Shown here: piece by piece, positions 33,511 to 43,934 of the stretch
How positions within the stretch are numbered: position 1 is the first letter of the stretch
Layout of the letters: each line of letters begins with the position of its first letter
Assembly: GCA_033977485.1 (NCBI GenBank)
Contig: CM066994.1
Location: 11,596,001-11,660,000, forward strand
Length of the DNA stretch: 64,000 nt
DNA from: Hydrangea macrophylla
Taxonomy: Eukaryota; Streptophyta; Magnoliopsida; Cornales; Hydrangeaceae
Direction: 5' to 3'
The notes under the pieces: model-generated
Database searches by the model: none
What the model saw: only the letters and a program-made list of their open reading frames with translations
Told to the model about the DNA's origin: nothing
Made by a program: the position numbers and the translations under genes

Positions 33511-35021
33511 TGATTCGTGTCCAATATTGCATTCTTAGCTTCATGATTTTACCCCTATTGGACACAAATTATCACTTATATTGGGAGATTTAATGGATAA
33601 ATTGTACTTTTGTTGTTCTTCTTGATGTTCTCTATTTACTAATAATACCCCTTTTTCTTATAGGTAATTGAGGCATTGTTGAAGGCCTTGTTTGTGAGAA
33701 ATAAAGGAAGAAGTCAAAAGCTACCCGAGCGGATCGATCCGCCCCTTTCACTTGGATCGATCCGCGCGTTTTATAGAACTCTCTGCCCAGAAATCCGAAT
33801 GCGGATCGATCCAAATTTTCAACGCGGATCGATCCGCGTGTTTCGCTGAAGATTCTAACGGCGAATTAAAGAAGCGGATCGATCCGGCTTTTTGCCTTGG
33901 ATCGATCCGCGGCTGCTGAAGACTGCTCTCTTTTATTTACAAGTTTGCCATTGTGTGGGTTTTTTGTATAAATAGATAGAGATAGAGATTTTTAGGGTTA
34001 TCATTCATTATCATCTTGCATTATCATCTTATACCTTGCATTATTTTCTCCCAACATTCTTCTTCTTCTTCCATTTTGCTCTTCATTTTGTGGAAACTTG
34101 AAGACTCCATTGAAGATTTAATGGCTTGGTATATTTTCTATCTCTTTTCCTTTGATGATATTGTTATGTCTTTCATTATTAGTTAGATTTACTTAGGTTG
34201 TGGATCATGAGCTCTTGGATTTAATGTGATAGCATTTCTAGGGTTCATTTGTGTAGGATTCAAAACTAAGGGATTCATCTTATTTGTATTGCAACTATGA
34301 TTGTTAAAACTTAGACTTTGAATCCTACCCTATGTGTTTCATATGGAATATTATGTAACCTTGTGTTTTGCACTCCATGTGTTTGATAAATGTTGTGTGT
34401 GGGATTTATAACTTGGGGTCTTCATCTTTGATGTCAAGCATCTTTGATTGTTCAAACTCTTGGGTTTTAAACACTACCTTTTGAAGGCTTCATAGGTGAT
34501 TTGTCCACCAAGTAGATTAGTTAGTGTAGGGTGGACAAATCATTCGGATTAGAAGCCATACATGCTTCATCTTGTATGTCATGCATCCTTGATAGTCAAA
34601 CGTTAGCTTCAAATCCGTTTCTCTGGAAATCTTCAAAGCTCATTTCATCTAACCCATAGGGGCATTCCAAGTGTTTGATAATATGCCACAATGAGATATT
34701 ACCTTAGAATGTGCTTGGAACTTTAGTCCATTTCATCTTGTTGTGACCCAAGATGGGGGGGAATGATCCCAACCTATTGCTTTTTAGATTAGTATTTATT
34801 TACCCTTTTATCCTCCAAAAACCAAACAAAAAGCCGCAAGACGCAATGTCATTTTTATTCCCTTTCATCATCTTTTCTTATTTATTTCTTTTGAGCATTA
34901 TAATGAGTTATTAAACCTCCCAAACGTTGTTCTTGTATCAATCCCTGTGGACTCGACACCCTACTTCCAACATACTACGTTTTTAATAGGGTTAAATAAG
35001 AACTTGATTGTGACGTAATCA
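33511..35021 (+). repeat. 3' LTR of tRNA-Asp-type element
   Basis: This copy is nearly identical to 29431-30921. The main difference is an extra about 24 bases near 33813-33836 holding one more palindrome, so one copy lost or gained a unit between direct repeats. The TATAAAT box is at about 33967. Confidence 0.93.
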
Positions 35022-35114
35022 CATGGCTTAATGAAACTTTGCCTGTAGTTTTGCTAGAAAATTGAGAACCAATAAAGTAGTACAAATACTGTTGAGCTAG
35101 ATCACATAACTGAG

Positions 35115-35860
35115 GTACTATTTTCCAAATTTGGTCTTGTTATTATTCATTTGGTACAACAATACGCCACTGATAAATTATGTCAAAGATAAGTGTTTCA
35201 AACTTTTTTGTAGTGTTTTTTGGACCAATATGTGGAAATCCAATTGACAGGCACGTATAAGAAATGTACACTTAGCTGTATGTAAATGTGCTGGTATTTC
35301 ACTTTTAGCACCTCTTGCAAGTTTCTTTGATATTTTAAAAAAGAAAATGAAAGAAAAATGATTACATTATGCTGCACTGAGCAACACTTTTTTCCCTCTT
35401 ATTTCTGGAATTTCCTAGAAACAAATTGAGTTGCTACCACTCATACCACACATGAACAAGTGATATTTTTTTTCCTTTTTTATTTTTATTTTTATTGGAA
35501 CTATTACCAAGCAACAAATTATGCAGCTACCACTCCTACCATGCACAATGGTCACAGACTCACAGGAGTCTCTAATGCCAACATTTGCTGTATGCATAAC
35601 TATCAGATAATCTGTACAAGTTGGACATTACATCTGTGCTTAGCTCACAAGTCACAAGTATTTGCTGTTGTTATCATAGTCAATCCCAAATTTGTTTCTC
35701 AACATGTGGTAATGGGGCCACGTTTAATAATAGTGGGACCATTTTGATTTTCGTTGGAAGTTGTTTTTAGGTGGCTCCACTGCCACTGTTGGGAACCATA
35801 GCATTACTTCAAATTTCATTTTTTTTCATCAAATGTCACATCCATTATTTGCTTATTCAG
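35115..35860. other. Intron-like sequence between GCP4-like exons
   Basis: This lies between a GTACTA donor and a TTATTCAG acceptor of the GCP4-like pseudogene. It is AT-rich with T-runs and shows no separate gene or repeat I can name. Confidence 0.5.
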
Positions 35861-36110
35861 GAATTCAACAAGAAATCGAACTCCTTGTATACTATACTAT
35901 CGTAGTAGCAGGCTTGCTGGGAGTCAATGAGCCTCATTTCTCGGACATGTTCTTTTGCGCTAAAACTTCAATTCTTTCTTTGAGGTAACTCCGACAAGTT
36001 TTATGTAGATTCATCATTTAATTTCATTTGGAAGTGAAAATTACCGACTTTTGTAATTTTATTTTTTTTGTCAACAGGCAACTGCTAGTTGGGTTGTGCT
36101 TTCTTGTTGC

Positions 36111-36269
36111 TGTATTGAGGCTATTGGTCCATTCTTGTACATTCTTTGTAAGAAAGTTTCACGGTGTAAAAGTTTGGATTTTGAATGTTAATAGTGTAAA
36201 AGTCTGGATTTTAAAAGTGTAAAAGTCTAGGTACTATTTGTGATACAGTTGCTCTTTTTAGTTTTCTAT
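36111..36269. other. Short unassigned flank with small direct repeats
   Basis: After the last GCP4-like exon, three short direct repeats of AGTGTAAAAGTCTGGATTTT type lie at 36159-36230. Nothing else is recognised. Confidence 0.4.
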
Positions 36270-36662
36270 TGGTGTTGTGATGTGGCCAAATTATTTTTTT
36301 TTCCTTAAAAAAATATCTGGCATGGTTCAAAGCGGTTCCAAAAAAGTGCCAAAAGTGTGCCAAATTGAATTTTTTTTTCAACTCAAGACCAAAGTGGCAC
36401 AGTTTTTAGCAATGCCAAAGGGTGCCAGATTAGGGTGCCAAATTAGAGTGCCAAAATTGTGCACAAAATTGGCCACGTGTTGCTAACAACTTTGAAAATC
36501 TAGATCAATTTTTAACAGTGCCAAAAAAGCATGCCAAACTCCTGAATCTGGCACCCTTTGACCAAAAATTGACCGTACCAAAAAATCTGGCCCCCCAATA
36601 TTTGGCTCGGTTTAAAACCATGCCAGATTGGATCTGGCACTGTTTACAGTTTTTTGTGTAGT
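36270..36662 (-). mobile_element. Possible CACTA-type transposon end with subterminal repeats
   Basis: The right edge reads ...TTTTTTGTGTAGTG, which on the minus strand is CACTACACAAAAAACTG, a CACTA-type terminus. The 390 bases before it are dense in short TGCCAAA and CTGGCA motifs in both orientations, as expected of subterminal repeats. I did not find the opposite CACTA end, so this is a remnant and the left limit is a guess. Confidence 0.45.
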
Positions 36663-36938
36663 GGTTGTTCGACAATGAAATTGGGCCAGAAAACAAAACA
36701 AAGAAAAAAAAAACCAAAAAAAGGGTTTTCAATGTGCACTTTTTGTTTTTATAGAACGAAAAAAAACCTAGTTTCCGTTTTCAAAATTTGGAAAACTGGA
36801 AACTATGATGTTACGTACCAAGGGCCCTAAGTTTTTCATTGACCTAAACAACGTTTGGTGGAAAACTTTTAACCAAATTTTAAGTTTGAAATGTAAATTT
36901 TGCCCCATATCTTTTCCCTCATTTTGCTTCTCTCTCTC

Positions 36939-36972
<34 letters not shown>

Positions 36973-37261
36973 ATCATATTGTTTTCTTTTTCGAACCAAC
37001 CACCAGCAATTAACCACTACCCAGTGTATAAATATATACACGAACAAAGAGTGGTTGAGGCGATCTTTATAATGAAAAAAAGAAGGGGGACAAACTGAAG
37101 ATGAATGAAGGGTATATTTGTCATTTCAAGTTAAAAGATTAACCCCTATCAGAATTTGCACTTTTTTACACCACTAGAAGAGTATAGGTCTAACCACGAG
37201 GGATAAAAAGATACTTAGCCTTTCCAAAAACTACTATTGAAAACTATTTTTAATTGTATAG
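36663..37261. other. Unassigned, with (CT)n microsatellite
   Basis: A CT microsatellite runs from about 36929 to 36971. The rest is AT-rich. The 3' end has a TTGTATAG acceptor before the kinase exon. Confidence 0.5.
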
Positions 37262-37563
37262 GCATGGATACTCCATAGAGAATGCAGGTCTTTGGAACTG
37301 ATTGATAAATCAATAGAGACCTCAAGCAACTTACCTGAAGTGTTTAAGATCAGTCCATGTGGGACTTTTGTGTGTGCAACAGTATCATGGAGATAGGCCA
37401 AGTATGTCATCTGTGGTTCAAATGCTGGGAGTGAGGGTGTATTTCCTCTGCCCAAACAACCTGGTTTTTTTTTGCTGGAATGAATGACATTGAAGCTGCT
37501 TCTTTACCAATTGTACAATGTTCAGCAAATGAAGTCACCCTCACTTTGTTGGAGGCTCAATAG
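37262..37563 (+). pseudogene. Terminal exon of a G-type lectin S-receptor-like kinase, decayed
   Basis: The family are plasma-membrane receptor kinases. The exon starts [20 protein letters not shown], matching kinase subdomain XI (AWxLWxEGRxLELID), then SSNLPEV. A frame change gives [14 protein letters not shown], the hallmark of this family's last kinase helix. A second frame change gives [14 protein letters not shown], the conserved C-terminal tail. The final bases before 37563 still resemble SANEVTLTLLEAR, the normal C-terminus. Splice acceptor TATAG precedes it. At least two frameshifts and an in-frame TAG make it non-functional. No upstream kinase, PAN or lectin exons are seen. Confidence 0.8.
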
Positions 37564-37949
37564 CGGACATTAGGGGCTGTTTGTAAAAGTTAAGAATTGG
37601 TTCTACGGTTTTGTAAGTGGATGGATTGTATATGCTGAACTGTGTAGTAGATGTCGTTTTATGCATAGGAGTCGGTGCCCACTTAAAAATTATTCTTAGA
37701 ACAGTTATTTGTAAAACCCAGCATCGTAAATTAGATAAGAAAATGTGTGTAGGATTGAACTTGATCCTATTTTTAAGCATTCCCAAACAGGTATTTGAGA
37801 AATGGAGATCATGAAGCGTGTTGCTACGAGTGCATGTGAGAATGTTAGCTTTGAGTGCAAGGACCTGACCTAATCCATTAGCAACCTTGGACGGATTGGG
37901 CCAAATCCATTTTTGTACCGCATACGCAATCTCATAATAATTCTTTACA
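37564..37949. other. Unassigned flank left of the tandem duplication
   Basis: I see no gene or repeat. It ends where similarity to copy B begins (GTTATTTGTT, 37950 and 45254). Confidence 0.4.
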
Positions 37950-39408
37950 GTTATTTGTTAAAACCAATGTAATTTTGGTTTTCACAAAAATTGAATAAAA
38001 AGGTGAGACTGCATATATGGGAAACATAAAATAGGATCATATTTAGACTAAATCAAACTTTATCTTATTTTTATGTAAATCAATAATAATAATAATAAAT
38101 AAATAAATAAAATTATTAAATTATTATATAAAAAAAAACCACTTTTTAGGACATAATGAGCGCATTTTAAATAGCCCAATTCGCACTCTTGTGGGCGTCC
38201 AAAGTCACCCAAAGTTTATTTTACTATAGAAAACAAGGTAATTTCTTCAAGAAAAACTTGCAATGTCTAGACAGAAAAATTCAGTCTTGGAAAGCACTTC
38301 ATCCAGCAATAATCGTGTCACACACACATCTCGTATCATTATACGCACACAGACATATATATATGTATGCGCTTAGTTGGTAGGGTATTTAGAACAAATT
38401 TAACACTTTTTTTAGGCAACTTCAATTTTGAAAAACTGATTTTTTGAACCTTTTTTTTTTTTTAAGAGCTTTCGGTCCCTACTTCAGCTAAGCCAAACAA
38501 CCCCTAAGCTCAACCCTAAGTGAAACAGCTTCTAATTCCTAACCCTCAGTCAAACAAATCCTAACTATTTAAAAATCAAAAATAAAAAATAAAACTTTAT
38601 TTGGTAAAAGGGTGTTTGGTTTATGTATTTTGGCTTAAGAACTGTTTGTCTTTTGGGTCAAGGGTTGTTTAGGTTCATGGCTATTGGTTTAAGGGTTATA
38701 TTTTAGGATTTTTTGCTTAGAATTTGTATTATGAAAATGTGTGGTCGTATTTATTAGAAAGTGCTGAAAACACCAGTTATAAAAATGCCCTAGACACATA
38801 GAATTAGTTAATTGTTGGTTATACCTGGTAAATTACATTCTAGAAAAGTAATATATATGTATATAATTGTACCTAATTAATTTCTTCTCCGGTTAAACTT
38901 TGGACATCATTTTGACTTCCTCTTTCAAAAAAAAAAAAAGTCAAGAAAGAGAGAAAAGAAATAATACACACCCAAGAACGAACATTGCCAAGTAAATCCC
39001 TAATTAGACAAAGACTTTAACACTGCAACAAGTTTAAATATGGAAATTTGAGATAGTGGTCTTGCCTTCACCAATTTTTGGGTACATTTAGGTCCCACGT
39101 GCTAGAGAAATTTTTGTATACTTTCGGGTACCACGTAGCATGCATGTATGGTACCCTACAACTAATAAGATTAGTTTATCACGGTGCAGTGGTGATTCCA
39201 AAGAGGGTCAAAGACCCCCCTAAAATTTTAAAAATTGTTGGATATACCCCTAAAATAAATAAAAATATACACTTAAGCTCCCCCTAAAATTTCAGAAAAG
39301 CCCTATATTTAATGAATATTTAAGTTTTTGGGTTAATTTTTATAGAATTTGTAATTCCATACCCACCCCACTTTAAAAAAAATGATGTTGGATTATATTA
39401 TCAATAAT

Positions 39409-39486
39409 ACTAGTGTGTCAAAAACTTTTTATAAACACTTACAAATATACAATATCTCTCTTCTAGGTAGCACTGTGAGATCCACT
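39409..39486. repeat. Left half of a foldback MITE, truncated by deletion
   Basis: This aligns with the left arm and centre of the foldback at 46739-46897 in copy B. It stops at AATTATCC, where copy A jumps about 1.5 kb ahead relative to B. Confidence 0.65.
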
Positions 39487-40313
39487 GAAATTATCCAAAC
39501 ACTTAAGCTTCCCCTCAACTTATGTTTAGGCCACCCAAAGGAGTCCAAGGCCTAATTTAGCGCCCACAACCACCACTCCCCATCCCACCTGACCACCACC
39601 TCCCGGCAGCCACCGGCCACCACCACCACCACCTCTGTCCGCCACCCTCTCTTCCTGCATCCTCACCCCCAAACCACCACTACATCCTCCACCACAAAGC
39701 CCCTCACCCCATAACCTACCACCAGCCGCAACCCCCTACCCCCTCTGCATCCACCAAACCACCACTACATCTACCAGAACCCTCCCACCCACCTTCCATC
39801 ACCACCACCTCCGGCTACCTCCGGCCGTTTTCCGGCGACCTTATCTCTCTCTTGCACTGTTAATTTATAATAGTGTACTAAGTGCTCCTGATAAACTACC
39901 TCTCTGTTTCTCTCTCAAATCAAAATCCATCACGGGCTCTATCTAAATCTATACATTAGAAGCCTCATTTGATCTTCAGAGCAAAAGTCACAATTTCACA
40001 ACAAACATGGCTCTATATTGGGTCTGCACAAAGCATGTTTGTTAAAATGTCTGAGTGAAATGATGTGCTGAACATTGATTTGAGTTTGAAAAAGGGCTTG
40101 TGTTCATAGACCAGGGAACTCTTAGACGATCCTCAAGACCATGGGGACCGCCTAAAGATGTTTTTGCAGAGGAGTTTTATGGGGGATCAATGGAAGCAGA
40201 TGTGTTGTGATCCCAAAAAGTCATGAAAACATAGAGATGGAGAAGAGCAAGCAAATGGGGCTTCTCTTGAAGCCAATAAGTCAAACAAACAGATTAATCT
40301 CGAGCTTGCTGGT

Positions 40314-41160
40314 TTGATACAGCAGATGGATGAATGTCAACAGAATATCTCTATTCTTTGTAAGCATAAATCCAATATTTCTTCGATCGAGGAATCTACG
40401 GAGCAAGAAGAACAATTACCCATTGATTTCGAGCTTGGTTGTTGGAAAGAACAAATGGAGGATTGTATGAAGAAGATCGATGCTCTCAAAACACGGCTGT
40501 CCAGATTTGAGTACCAAACTGCTGCTGGAGATTTTTCAATTGATGTTAATGTCCACGAACCCTCAACTCCCATTGTTAGTTCTAAACTTGCTCTTGTGAG
40601 TGGGGAAGGAGGAAACTCAAAAAGCCCTCCTATTGATCATGCGCCTGCGCTTGGCAGGACTCCTAATGTCTCCTCTTATGCTAAGGTACTAAGCACGCCT
40701 CCTACACATTATCATATTGAGCGTCCTGATCCCGTGGTTGGATTGAGGGGCCCTCTTTTTTCTCATGCTGAATCTTTGATACCCTCTTGTGTCGACCTTG
40801 ATCCTTCCGATTTTGGTTTGGAGTTTTTTAATCATGGTTCTTATGATGATTTGGTTCTCAAAGTTCCTAAAGTGTTGACTGATGAAGGAAAAGAGGAATG
40901 GAGTTCTACACTTATTGGTCATTTTTTGGGCAGAAAATTGCCATACTCATTGGTTACTGAAGCCACATACTGGTTTTGGTCTAGGCAAGGCTTTATTGAT
41001 ACCTTAGTCACCGATTCTGGGCTTTATTTTTTTACCTTCTCTTCGGTCGAGAAAAGGGATGCTATCCTCCAGGGAGGTCCATGGTTCATTGTTGGACAAC
41101 CTTTTTTTTTTTTAGACCATGGAGACTTAATATTACCTTGGACAAGAAAGTTGTTCAAAC
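40314..41160 (+). pseudogene. DUF4283-type ORF1 protein, N-terminal part
   Basis: The reading frame, which stays open to 41423, begins with a Gln/Glu-rich and probably coiled-coil start (KEQMEDCMKKIDALKTRLSR) and continues to a DUF4283 domain. That domain runs from about residue 185 (EEWSSTLIGHFLGRKLPYS) to FSSVEKRDAILQGGPWFIVG near residue 262. DUF4283 is found in ORF1 products of plant L1-type LINEs and in related nucleic-acid-binding proteins. After FFFLDHGDLILPW the homology moves to another frame, probably through a length change in the 13-base T-run at 41101-41113, so residues after about 280 of this frame are nonsense. The true start may lie upstream of the first Met. Confidence 0.72.
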
Positions 41161-41614
41161 AGTTCCCATTTGGGCTAACCTCTATGGTATACCACTGGAG
41201 TATTGGAATCCTAAGGGCATTAGTTTCATCTCTAGCTTCTTTGGCAAACCCCTTCGTGTGGACAGAACGACGGCCAGTAGAAGACGCATCTCTTATGCAA
41301 GGGTGTGTGTTGAAGTTAGCCCTGAGCGTGACTTTATTAAGGAGTTTGATATTGAAGCTGAAGATGATAATTGGGTTTCAATTCTGTCAAAAATCAGAGT
41401 GGAATACCATTGGACCCCTATAAGATGTTCCAAGTGCTCCAAATTTGGACACAATTGCTCTAAAATTGCGAAGCCGACTTTTGTTCCTAAGCACTCCATT
41501 TCAAAGCCATATCGTAGTAAATTCCGCCAGACACAAAACAAGAAAAGACAAAAGCTGAGGAGGGGGTATAGAAAGTGGTCACTAATTCAGGTAAGGGGGA
41601 ACGGATCAATGTAG
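41100..41614 (+). pseudogene. DUF4283-type ORF1 protein, central part with zinc knuckle
   Basis: Past the T-run this frame gives VQTVPIWANLYGIPLEYWNP, FFGKPLRVDRTT, YARVCVEV and then YHWTPIRCSKCSKFGHNC, the usual order of a DUF4283 end followed by a CCHC zinc knuckle (zf-CCHC_4). The spacing of the last Cys is off (HNC in place of HX4C), so the knuckle is probably damaged. The frame closes at 41614. Homology of the type seen in this family resumes in a third frame at 41669. Confidence 0.72.
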
Positions 41615-41668
41615 AGCTCTCTCGTAATCCCTAAGTTAATTAAGGTCCCGCAGGCAGCGCCCAAGGAG

Positions 41669-42016
41669 ATGAGCAATAGGTTCTCAGTTCTGTCCCATAA
41701 AGAAGAACCTGAAGAGGTTGTGCATAGGTCAGAGAAGAAAGAAGCGATAATCCTCCATTCTGCAAGGATTGTATGCTCTGAGGCTAGTTCTTCTAGCCAC
41801 ACATCTTTTGTGCATGAACCAGTTGGGGAGGTTGGAAATTACTTCCATGAAGAGGAGGAGGATGAGGTTGAGGAGGATGAATTAGAGGATGAGTTTAATA
41901 CGAATTATGAGAATGCGTCCTTCAATCCGGAAATCTCCATGTCTTCCAAACAGAAGAAGAAATCAGCTAAGGCAAATTTCAAAGGAAGCCACCATAAGGG
42001 TCGGCGACGACAATAG
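41669..42016 (+). pseudogene. ORF1 protein, acidic C-terminal tail
   Basis: This starts SNRFSVLSHKEEPEEVV, a tail typical of DUF4283 zinc-knuckle proteins, then a Glu/Asp-rich run (EEEEDEVEEDELEDEF) and a basic end (KKKSAKANFKGSHHKGRRRQ) before a stop at 42014-42016. The 3' untranslated stretch and the A-run follow. Together with the two preceding entries it represents one broken gene. Confidence 0.65.
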
Positions 42017-42204
42017 GTTTTCTTTGATTTGAGCATAGTTGTTACCCTTTTGGCTAATGGTAGCTTCGTTTGATAGTGTTTGTTTTTCTTTTTCCATTCT
42101 TGGTGCCTTGCATTCGTAGCATGTTTTTGATCTTATTGTAACATCCTGGGGTATGGCCCTTTTTTGGATTGAATTAACCTTTTTTCCAGAAAAAAAAAAA
42201 AAAA

Positions 42205-42492
42205 AAGGAAAGGCGCCTAGAATTTTAAAATTTACATTTTTAGTGTGAAAATTTTATTCGTTTTAGAAATAGGTCCTCTTAGAATTTTGAAATACACTAT
42301 ACAATATTTACGTGTCACCAAATAGACTTTTATTATAAGCATATCCCAAAAAACACCGCAATTATATACAAGTAGACCCTAAAAAATTTTCAATTATTTA
42401 TAAATGGACCCCAAAATATCGCCTTGGGGGCGCTGCCCCTAAACTCCCGTATAGTCTAGACCCCCCGACCAAAATTCATAACTCCGCCCCTA
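42205..42492. mobile_element. Right part of a hAT-type element in copy A
   Basis: This aligns with 48478-48743 of copy B. It ends ACTCCGCCCCTA, the terminal inverted repeat of the B element with a C-to-T change. GTTACCAA follows, matching the B target duplication GTTACTAA. The left end is lost in the 1.5 kb deletion of copy A. Confidence 0.7.
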
Positions 42493-42651
42493 GTTACCAA
42501 ACATCTGAATTTGTAAAACTGATTCACTTGTGAACCAATTCTTTGCTCTCCCAAGCGCCTCTTAGTTCAACAAGAAGCATGTTTTGATGTATCAAAAAAG
42601 TATTTCTCAAACATGACCAGTTTACTTGTGAAACAAGAACCAATTATCAAA

Positions 42652-42843
42652 GGGTAATATTTGGGACACACAAACAAACACACAACCTTTGGGACACAAC
42701 CTAAATAATGTGTCTATCTCTCTCCTGTGTCACTGTGGAGTCCTGTGTCACTGTCTCCACAGTGACACAAGAGAGAGATAGACACATTATTTAGGTTGTG
42801 TCCCAAAGGTTGTGTGTTTGTTTGTGTGTCCCAATCTTTACTC
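42652..42843. mobile_element. Mutator-type foldback MITE with 9-bp target duplication
   Basis: Two arms of about 60-75 bases are perfect inverted copies (TGGGACACACAAACAAACAC and its complement), and the outermost 14 bases are imperfect (GGGTAATATTTGGG / CCCAATCTTTACTC). The exact duplication ATTATCAAA lies at 42643-42651 and 42844-42852. Copy B has a single ATTGTCAAA at 48894-48902. The whole element is nearly one hairpin. Confidence 0.88.
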
Positions 42844-43096
42844 ATTATCAAACCTTTCTAAACCACCTCTTAACTTCAACCTGTTCAAACAGTACGTCAA
42901 CCTTTCCAAACAGTCCCTTAATGTTGAGACGCCATTTCAGTCGCCTTTGTCCTAAACTGTGGGGCCACGAGTGAGTCCACGTAAGGTTTAATTTCAGCAT
43001 AAAAACTGCCAGGTAGAATTTATTCACGTGGGTCTTTGCCACGCTGGCTATAACCAATCATCTTTTTTGGAGTATCGAATATTTTAGAAAAGGGTT

Positions 43097-43530
43097 AGTT
43101 ACACAACATATTCCATAACAGGGCTTTAAATTTATCGTACCCTGTGCTGTTTGAATGTCTTATATTTTTTTATGCACCACTTATACAGCAGAGGATACAT
43201 ATATTTATCAAAAGTTATTCAATGAGCCCGTCACGCCATGTCAGTATGATGATGTGGTGTGATCTCCCCAATAAAAATGAGTTATGTGCCCACTAACACT
43301 AGGAGATTATGACATGTGGTGGGTAGTGTTTTTTTTTTTTTTTGAAAAAAATTTGATAACCACATGACATAATCCCCTAGAATTAGGGGTATATATATAC
43401 GGTTGAGTTGAGATGTCATACCACGTCATTATGCTGACGTGGTATGATGGGCTCACTGAATAATTTCTCTATATTTAAAGTCATGCTATAAAATGTGTTA
43501 TGAAATGTGCTATATGTGCAATATTTTTAA
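43097..43530. mobile_element. Core-hairpin MITE interrupted by a Mutator-type MITE (copy A)
   Basis: Left TTACACAACATATTCCATAA and right end TTATGAAATGTGCTATATGT are inverted copies. The centre carries the family core GCTTTAAAT...GCACCACTTAT...GATACAT...ATTTAAAG. The core is split by the insertion at 43209-43469. Its counterpart in copy B is 49140-49765. Confidence 0.7.
43209..43469. mobile_element. Mutator-type MITE, GTTATTCA(A/G)TGAGCCCG family
   Basis: Ends CAAAAGTTATTCAATGAGCC and GGGCTCACTGAATAATTTCTC are inverted copies over about 55 bases. Flanks TATATTTAT and TATATTTAA give a 9-bp target duplication with one change. Copy B has the same insertion (49256-49713), so it predates the duplication. 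Confidence 0.82.
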
Positions 43531-43657
43531 ATATTTTACCATACAGATACACTAGAATATTATGGTTCCCATGCTTTGCCCACACATTTTGTAGGGGACT
43601 CTGAACTATTACACTCTGCTACTTTCTACTCCTAGTTTCTACATTCGTTTTTTTATC

Positions 43658-43830
43658 GAGAAATGCTAGGCACACATCTCAAACCACACCCCTTGCTTTA
43701 AATGCATGTATTTTGTGCTATTTGAATTTTTCACACTTTTTTGTGCACCACTTACTCAGTACAGGGTATATATATTTAAAGCAAGAGTGTGATTTGGGGT
43801 GTGGTTTGGGATGTATGCCTAGCATTTCTC
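43658..43830. mobile_element. Mutator-type MITE with core hairpin, copy A only
   Basis: Inverted ends GAGAAATGCTAGGCACACAT / complement span about 35 bases. The exact duplication TTTTTTATC is at 43649-43657 and 43831-43839. Copy B shows the empty site near 49880-49892. The centre has the same TTTAAATGCATGTA...GCACCACTTAC core as three neighbours. Confidence 0.87.
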
Positions 43831-43934
43831 TTTTTTATCAATCACAGTATATATCCACAACACACACACGTGTGTATACTTTTTTTTTTTTACATATTTT
43901 ATCTATGTTACTTTCTGGAGAGGAAAAAAAAAAA

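Larger units (their letters stand above)
29431..35021 (+). mobile_element. Non-coding LTR element with tRNA-Asp-type primer site, inside a GCP4 exon
   Basis: Two LTRs (29431-30921 and 33511-35021) bound a 2.6 kb internal region. The exact target duplication CATGG lies at 29426-29430 and 35022-35026. The primer site matches tRNA-Asp, as in Athila-type gypsy elements, and a purine tract precedes the second LTR. No gag or pol frame is present, so this is a LARD-type passenger. The LTRs differ by few substitutions plus one about 24-base indel, implying a fairly recent insertion. The host exon on both sides is continuous in GCP4 homology once the element is set aside. Confidence 0.93.
29012..36110 (+). 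pseudogene. GCP4-like gamma-tubulin complex gene, 3' exons, interrupted
   Basis: GCP4 is a subunit of the gamma-tubulin ring complex that nucleates microtubules. Pieces of its C-terminal domain appear in order. 29012-29100 reads VDVIESQWNVLQARIQDTHD. 29365-29430 reads YLLAIISQSFFDIGSVSRIL and is resumed at 35027-35114 (LMKLCL, KIENQ, STNTVELDHITE). 35861-35984 starts EFNKKSNSLYTIL, then SSRLAGSQ and NFNSFFE after a frameshift. 36078 to about 36110 starts ATAS. Splice sites GTAAGT/GCAG, GTACTA/TTCAG and GTAACT/AACAG fit, with correct phases. The gene is dead: TAG, TAG and TAA occur in frame in 35039-35080, further stops and a frameshift lie in 35861-35984, the acceptor before 29012 lacks AG, and an LTR element splits exon two. 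Confidence 0.82.
39560..42204 (+). mobile_element. ORF1-only poly(A) retro-insertion (LINE ORF1 or processed DUF4283 gene)
   Basis: Copy B lacks this 2.65 kb. In A it starts after CCTAATTTAGCG and ends in a 16-base A-run (42189-42204), before the shared AAAGGCGCCTAG. It has a 5' leader rich in CCACC repeats, a single intronless coding region for a DUF4283/zinc-knuckle protein, and a 3' untranslated tail with no endonuclease or reverse transcriptase. About 48 bases of the target present in B (48427-48475) are missing here, so insertion came with a small target deletion, and I see no clean duplication. It landed inside the hAT element. Confidence 0.75.

Noticed and set aside
39078..39287. 69-residue frame with a near-identical partner at 46425-46640
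   Set aside because: The conservation reflects the tandem duplication. The frame has no motif and contains part of a decayed repeat.
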